Shown here: positions 1 to 7,500 of the stretch, piece by piece
How the letters are laid out: every line of letters begins with the position of its first letter
Position numbering within the stretch: the first letter of the stretch is position 1
Source: Triparma columacea
Lineage: Eukaryota > Sar > Bolidophyceae > Parmales > Triparmaceae
Length of the DNA stretch: 10,712 bases
Assembly (NCBI GenBank): GCA_030267965.1
Contig: BRYA01000383.1
Coordinates: 1-10,712 of the forward strand
Reading direction: 5' to 3'
Program-made: the position numbers and the translations under genes
The notes under the pieces: generated by a model
What the model saw: the letters and a program-made list of their open reading frames with translations, nothing else
The model's database searches: none
What the model was told of the DNA's origin: nothing

Positions 1-69
1 AACCCTAACCCTAACCCTAACCCTAACCCTAACCCTAACCCTAACCCTAACCCTAACCCTAACCCTAAC
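1..69. repeat. Telomeric repeat array, CCCTAA type
   Basis: Eleven perfect copies of AACCCT followed by three more bases, with no variant unit, then an abrupt change to non-telomeric sequence at position 70. The + strand is the C-rich strand, so the G-rich (TTAGGG) strand is the minus strand and the chromosome end lies to the left. The array is short because it was cut by the sequence end, not necessarily because the telomere is short. TTAGGG telomeres occur in animals, fungi, diatoms and other stramenopiles and some algae, so they do not identify the organism alone. Confidence 0.98.
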
Positions 70-1179
70 ACTATACACTTTACACTTTACACACAATTTA
101 CCTTTACACACACCATTCCATCTTATACCCTCCTCTCTTCTACTCTCACTTTCTAATTTCTCTCTTTTCTCCACAACCACACTCACACTTTTATTCATCC
201 CCATACACATCTACTTCATTTACACACATCATACCACCTTATACCCTCCTCTCTTCTACTCTCACTATTTAACTTTTCTCTTTTCTCCACAACCACACTC
301 ACACTTCTTTTATTCATCCCCATACACATCTACTTCACTTACAAACATCATTCCACCTTATACCCTCCTCCCTTCTACTCTCACTATTTAACTCCTCTTT
401 CTTCTTCACAACTACACTCACCCTCTTTTACTTTTTCTTCATACACATCTACTACATTTACACACATCATTTCACCTTATACCCTCCTCCCTTCAACTCT
501 CACTATTTAATCCCTTTCTCTTCTCTTCACAACCACACTCACCCTCCTAAATTCATCTACATACACATTTACTACACTTACACACATCATTTTACCTTAC
601 ACCCTCCTCTCTTCTACTCTCATTCCTTTCTTCTTCTCTCTCCTCTTCACAACCACACTCACACTCCTTTCCTTTTTCTCCATACACATCTACTACACTT
701 CCATTATACTCACAAACCACTACTCTCGCCCTTTTCTTCTTCTTTCTTCTCTCCACAACTACACTCACCCTCATTTAATTCATCTTCATACTCATCTACT
801 ACACTTACACATATCATTCCATCATATACCCTCCTCTCTTCTTCTCTCTCTCCTTAACTTCTCTCACTCCTCTCTAAAACTACATCCACTCTCATTTAAT
901 TCATCTTCATACACATCTACTTCACTTGCACATATCATTACACCTTACACCTTCCTCTCTTCTACCCTCAACCCTTAAATCCTCTCACTTCTCTCCAAAA
1001 CTACACTCACCCTCCTTCAATTCATCTTCATACACATTTACTACACTTACACACATCATTCAACCTTATACCCTTCTTTCTTCTACTCTCAACCCTCAAC
1101 TACTCTCACTTCTCTCTAACCATACTCACCCTCCATTAATTTATCCTCATACACATCCATTACATTTTCATTATACCCC
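70..1179. repeat. Subtelomeric degenerate tandem repeat, about 120-bp unit
   Basis: A unit carrying TTATACCCTCCTCTCTTCTA-like sequence, a CACAACCACACTCAC block and an ATACACATCTACTACA block recurs about ten times. The TTATACCC-like anchor lies near 123, 239, 358, 477, 597, 704, 825, 945, 1066 and 1171, giving spacings of mostly 116-121 bp with two short units of about 105-107 bp. Units differ by substitutions and small indels, so the array is old or drifting. The + strand is built almost only of C, T and A. No gene is supported here: open frames persist only because stop codons containing G cannot occur. Confidence 0.93.
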
Positions 1180-1432
1180 AAACCACTATAACACTTCCAC
1201 AATTCTTCAAAACTCTCTACATATTTATAACACTACCACAACACTCACAAACCACTATAACACTTCCACAACTCTCCAAAATTTTATACATATCTACTTC
1301 ACATCCTCAATACCCACAAACAACTTTCACAATCAATTTTCTTTCTTCTCCACTTCCTCAATACTTACAAACCACTTTAACACTTCAACAATACATCTTC
1401 TACGCTTCTTAGATACTCACAAACCAATATAA
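1180..1432. repeat. Second subtelomeric tandem repeat, 69-bp then about 51-bp period
   Basis: The anchor AAACCACTATAA and its variants starts at 1180, 1249, 1318, 1369 and 1421. The first two spacings are exactly 69 bp and the last two are 51-52 bp, so an internal segment of about 18 bp appears to have been lost in later units. Each anchor is followed by CACTTCCACAA-like or CACTTCAACAA-like sequence. The junction with the 120-bp array is smooth: the last TTATACCC anchor (1171) runs straight into the first AAACCACT anchor. The guanine depletion of the + strand continues. 1433-1528 is A/T/C-rich spacer containing the 3' flank of the neighbouring gene. Confidence 0.82.
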
Positions 1433-1528
1433 CACTCCCATATTACTTTACATTCACCTAAAACACACACAATAATTATAACTACCAAATCAAATCAATT
1501 TGTCCTACAAATGTTGCTGCCCTATTAG

Positions 1529-4500
1529 TCACTCCCCATCATCCTCTATCGGCACAACACTGCTTACTTTAGCCTTCCCACCTCCTACCCCTATTATATC
1601 TCCACCATCAGCGCCTCCAACACTTGCTCTCCTAACACTTGCTCTAAAAACACCTGCTAGACCACCCTCAGCTTCAGCATCAACACTTGCTCTCCTAACA
1701 CTCTCTCTCCTTCGAGCATCTCCTGCTCCTGGAATGAACTCAACTGGCACACTAGCTTTAATAGCATCAGTAAACCAATCTGGTTTTTCCTCTTCCCACC
1801 TCGCCCAATTTGCCTCTACCCAAGCTCTCACTTCCTCTTCAATTGATTTCCAATGGTGCTTTGACAATATAATATATGCTGCCTTTGTACGGTCATCTAT
1901 TCCTTCCTTGAAACTCCTTGCTGATAAATCCTTACCCCTTTGCAAGCTGTAGAAGGTGCCCCAATATTTTTTCTCAATGTTATAGAAAAATACAGCAAAC
2001 AACACAACTGTACATGGTATAAATATTCCAACTACTTTCCATGCCAATTTAAGACCCTCTCCTGCAACATCTCCCCTTTCGGCTATAATTATTGCTACTG
2101 GAAGACTAACCATCGTCAATACAAATCCAAACATCCAATACATCCCTCCAACCTCATTAGGATGCCTAAAGTGCACAACTGATGTAAAGTCTGTCACCAC
2201 TTTTACCAACAGTCTGCAGACAATACTACTCATTATTTCTGCATTGCCACCAAGAGGAACCCAATACCAAAAGTCTCCTCTTAAGATCTTCACCAACAAG
2301 TACAGAAGCATATCAGCACTAACATAGAGAGAGACCCATCTACCACTAAGTAGCCCTATCACGACTATTGTCATGCACCTTATCACAAGCATACATGCGC
2401 TAAAGAACATCATTGCAATAAATATGATAGATCTTTTGGTGGGATTTGCAGGTACATACCCATAGAAGTCAGGCACTTGCTCTCTTTTGACTGGGTCAGT
2501 GTCCCAGTCATAGCTGATAGTTGCCGATGCAAAGCCTGTTGTAAGTGCTGAAACAATAAGTGAGACCCAAGCTGCATCTCCAACATCCCCATCACTTGTT
2601 GCAATAGCCATAAGTTGGATAATAACTCCAGGTATTGCTTCTGCAAACATCTCTGCAACTTTCATCAAAGTCAACTCAGTCAGAGCATCAAATGCCTGTC
2701 CAGCCTCTTGCTTTTCTCCCTTTGAAACCCTGTAAGCATCAACAGCAGGTTTAAATCCAATCAAAATAGGAAACCACTCCCTAAGCACCTTCATCATCCC
2801 TAACTTTCTATTCTGTCCCCAAACAGTAAACATTTGAATCCCTATTGACACTGCCAAACTTGCCAAAGAAGCTTTGAAGTACCCATACTTCTCATCACTC
2901 CAAAATATGTATGTCACGTACACATCAGTCACTAAATCGGTCATACTAGTGATAGCCCCAACAGTAACCCTTGCCTTCAACCCCCAAGGCACTTCCTCTA
3001 ACAGCTTGTAGCTAATTGCCTCAAGCATAGGTCTGAACCATTCATATTCCTCATCAAGCTCTTGTAGAGCAGGGAAATTTAATATGAAGGCATCTACTGC
3101 AGCAACTGGCTGAGTATTGATTGCCAAACTCCTCGCTAGAGACTCACCAATCTCTCTTCCATCATTTTCCCCCAGCTCTATAGCCTTACCCTCTACCTTC
3201 CTCAACTTGCACAGCTTGTTCTTGACAACAGCGCCAAGCATTGGTGTGATAAACGCATACTTCTCTACAGCCTGTCTCAAAACATAGTTTGACCCTATAA
3301 ATACCCTCACTGTCTCCTCCTTTGGCATTCCCTTCTTTCTGAAACTTAATGCAACCAAAAGTTGCTCACCCAACAACTTTCCTATTTTGTTAGGATCTAA
3401 ACCTGCATAGTCTTGTGTAGTATCATTCACAGCATGTGAAGAAACCAATGTGCCTCCGTTGTCCATGCCAACACTTGCTCTCCTAATACTTGTTCTCAAA
3501 GCACCTGCTAGACCACCCTCAGCTTCAGCATCAACACTTGCTCTCCTCACACTCTCTCTTCTTCTAGCATCTCCTTCTGATGGAATGAGCTCTACAGGTA
3601 CCATAGCTTTTATCCCATCAGTAAACCACTCTGGTTTCTCATCTTCCCAATTAGCCCAATTTAGCTCAACCCATTTCTTAATTTCTCCTTCAATTGAAAC
3701 CCAATGATGCCTTGAATTTGTGAAGACTACAAACTTCATTTCATCACTTTCACCTTCAAGGAAATATGCCATTGACATATCCTTTCCCCTTTGTGTACTC
3801 CAGAAGGTATGCCAGTACTTACTCTCAATGTTCAAAAAGAAGACAGCAAAGCACATGGTAGTTATTGGTATGATATACTTCACTATAAATAATGCAATAG
3901 CAATTGGGGTATCATCTACATAAGGAGAAAATAGATATATGTATATTGACACTGGTAGACTTCCCATTGTCAACAAAAGCCCAAACAACCAGTACACTCC
4001 CCCAATTTCATTAGGATGTCTAAACTGCACAATTGAAGTAAAGTCTACAATGATCTTTCCCATCACTCTGAATAAAATACTAATCACAATCTCGGTGTTA
4101 CCCCCTAATGGCAAAAAATACCAGAAGTCTCCCCTCAATATCTTAACCAAAAGGAAGAGACCAAGGTCGGCCCCAATGTAGAGAACGGCCCAATTACTCC
4201 CGATCAAACCAAGAAGAACTATCGTGGTACACCTTATTAGGAGCATCCCTGCGGTCAACAGCATCATGGAAACAAACACTACTGATCTTTTGCTTGCTTT
4301 TGCAGGTATGTACCCATAGAAGTCTGGTGCATATTCTCTCTTAGCAGGGTCTGTGTCCCAGTCATAACTAACTGTTGCTGAGGCAAAGCCTGTGGTAATT
4401 GCTGACACTGCAACAGAAAGCCATGCTGAAGTTCCAACCTCTTTGTCACTGGTTGCTATAGCCATAAGTTGGATGATCACTCCAGGGATTGCCTCAGCAA

Positions 4501-7500
4501 ACATCTCAACCGCTTTCATGAGTGACATCTCAAGCAGTGGGGCAATTGCAGCCCCAACCTCTTGCTTTTTTCCAGTTGCAACCCTGTAAGCATCTACAGC
4601 AGGCTTGTACCCAAACAAGATTGGAATCAATTCCCACACCACTCTCTTCATCCCTAACTTCCTATTCTGTACCCAAACCATAAGCATCTGAAGCCCAATT
4701 GACGCTACCAAACTTGTCAAAGAAGCCTTGAAGTACCCATACTTCTTATCACTCCAAAACATGTACGTCACATACACATCAGTCACCAAATCAACCATGC
4801 TTGTAGCAGCACCAACAGTCACCCTTGCCTTCAAGCCTAATTTAGAGTTCATAAATAGTTTCATGACAATCTCCTCAAGCATGGGTCTTAACCACTCTTG
4901 TTCATTCATGACTTCTTGCACTTCAGTGAATTGATGTGCCCACTCATCTACAGCATGCTTTGCAGTCAAAGTAGTCAACATGACTGCTGTCATTGCACTC
5001 CCAATCTCCCACCCCCTGGCTTCCTCCTCACTGTTATCTTCTCCCTCATTTGTCGCTCTCCTTTTAAATTTGTTCATGACCACAGCATACAGCATAGTTC
5101 TCATGAAAGCATGCTGCTCAGTAATCTCTCTCAGTGCCCTATTGGCAGCAATGAACTCCCTCAAAACCTCTACCATACTGTCTCCAGCATTCCTTCTCTT
5201 CATTCTCTCCATCAGCTGCTCTCCAAACCTCCTCCCATCCTTCTCCCCTGCTTCATTGCTCTTGAGTAGATTATCAAAGTAGTAAGCAACATCAGTTGCC
5301 ACACCCAGGTGCTTGATTACACTCTTTTTGCTGGCAGCTTTTCCTAAACTCTCCTGTCTAATCACCAATACAACCTCCGTCTTATTCTGGTCTACCTTGC
5401 AAAACTTAGCAGCTGTGAGATGCCCTTCTTTTTCAACTGTGATTACAAGTGTCTTGTTGTTTCTGTGAATCACAAGCTGGGATTCAACTCTACTTTCAAG
5501 GCCCCAAAAGAACGCTGCAACTTCCTTGTGGGATGCTCTTACACTTATTGAAGTCTTCCCCCATCCCATTTCCTTCTCTGCCTTTATCAATGTATGTCCA
5601 GACAATGCACTACTCATCTCTTGAGCTCCTTGAATCTCGTCAAAGTGACTTCCAATCCCTGGTGCTCCCTCAATTGCAATTTCCCCAAGCTTTGCAATGA
5701 TCTGCTGTCTCTTGAATGCATCAATCTCTTTGCTCTTATCAAACTTCTTCCGCAATTCAATCATGTTGCTTGCATACCCGGTTGACAAGCGATTCATGAC
5801 AAAACTTGGCACAGAGCCCTTAATGTCCACCTTCGAAGCAAATGTGACTTTAGTCTGGGGAACGCCACCAATGGTTGTGAGTGCCTCAAACATCCAGGTA
5901 GTTCTGACTGTTGCAAGCACAGTTTGTGAGCTCAATGGGAATTCTTCATCAAGCAAGTTGGTGTCCTTGTACACAGTCCAACAGACCTTGTCTCCCTCCT
6001 CCTTTTTCCAGCAAATAAAGCTTCTCCACTCCCTATCAGAAAGCCCTCGTACTCCAAGACTCCTCCTGTTTAAATAAAGCTGTGAGTGGCCATTCAATTT
6101 CTTTGTTTCTATGGCCTTGTACTTCTTCCCAAGCTTGGCCTGCCTCTGCCTTGAATCCTTAATAAACTCATATGCCACACACTCTGCAAGTGAAGCATCT
6201 ACGACAGTCTCGCACACGCCAACCACCAGGCCTTCACCATCAAGGTGCCCAGTTTTCAACTTGACCCATTGGTCTCGGGTCTTCACATTTTTGAATTTCT
6301 TGCCTGCATTGCACTTTGTGTAGAACTCCTTGCCATCCCTCATTACGGCCTCCTCCTCCTTAGTATAATCTTGATGCTCATTCTTGATGATGTTGGCAAG
6401 AGAGGCCAGTGCAGCTTTATCAAACTCTTCGTCTTTTTCGAAGCTTTGAATTGCATTTTTCAAAACCCTCAATACCTTTGGTGTTTGTTTTTCCACCAAC
6501 TTTGCAGGTACATGACCTCCGGCGTCAACATGTTGCAATAGCTCAATCTTGCATTGTTGAAAGCCGTTGATTTTCTTGGTGTTGGTGATTGTGAATATTG
6601 CCTTTGTTGTGCCTCTTACCAGCTTTCCTATCCCTCCGTAATCAACTTTCTTGTCAATTGACCACACAGCCACAGTCACACAGTCAGTGTTGTGTCTCTT
6701 CCAAATCAACCTCTGGACAAATTCTCTGTTAGTAATCGGAAAAGGGAATTTCTTCACTGTTGCAAACTTCTTCTCGTTGGTCCTCTCAGTACCTTCCCTG
6801 ATCTCTAGACGAGCAAGCTCTCCTGTTGCAAGTCCCTTGGTGGTTCTTTCCCTACTGCAGTACTCAAAGAACCAAGCAGCTGCCTCCTCTGCAGTGCAGT
6901 CTGCCACTCCGCTAGCCTTTCCTAGTGCAATGCTCCTTTGCCCTTTCTCCTGCTGCTTGTACTTGATCTCCATCTTCACTCCCTCATAAGGTGACTCAAG
7001 AGGCCCCCACCCTTCTTCATCCTCCGCACCAAAGAGCTCCTCCAACTCCCCAAACACCTTCTTCTGGTCCTCCTCCAACTCAATGCCCTCCCTCATCCTC
7101 TCCACCAAGGCCCCCCTGACCTCAGCATCGACCTCCTTCCCATTCCTCCTGAACTTCTCCTGCAACCTATTGGCTTCAACTAGCTGACTACTTGCAAGGT
7201 AGTCAATTGCTTTGTCCATCAGTGTCTTTTGAAGGCCTGAGAAATGAAGATCGACAGTCTGAATGCGCGTGACTCTACAGACATTTGGGGAAATCTCATT
7301 AAAGAAGTAGACACCTGTAGACTCTGCTAGCACAAATCCTTCCTTACTGAGGTCCTTGAATCCTCCTCCAGGGTACTCTGTCAGTGGCACAAAAGCTGAC
7401 ATGTATGAAGTCCGGCCATTCTCAAGTTTGACTTCTTTCCACACAACCCACATCTCAAATAGTCGATTGGTGGCGGCAGGGACCTTCACACCCAAATGAT

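Noticed and set aside
592..774. 60-residue minus-strand frame rich in Glu, Arg and Val
   Set aside because: It is the purine-rich complement of the same repeat array and has no domain or neighbouring signals.
926..1432. 168-residue + strand open frame inside the subtelomeric repeats
   Set aside because: The strand has almost no guanine, so TAG and TGA cannot occur; the frame is open by composition. The product is low-complexity Ser/Thr/Leu/His sequence that follows the DNA repeats.
70..1432. CRISPR array or transposon terminal repeats
   Set aside because: Units are contiguous, degenerate and without unique spacers, lie next to a eukaryotic telomere, and show no inverted termini or transposase.
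1448..1453. TGTAAA on the minus strand downstream of the giant gene, with a similar TGTAA after the WD40 gene (9625-9629)
   Set aside because: TGTAA is a poly(A) signal in green algae, but a pentamer within 80 bp of each of two stops is easily chance and the organism is not shown to be a green alga.
1500..5282. Numerous + strand frames opposite the giant gene
   Set aside because: They are shadows of the minus-strand coding sequence. The minus-strand frame carries the conserved duplicated module and START-like motifs, and the + strand frames carry none.
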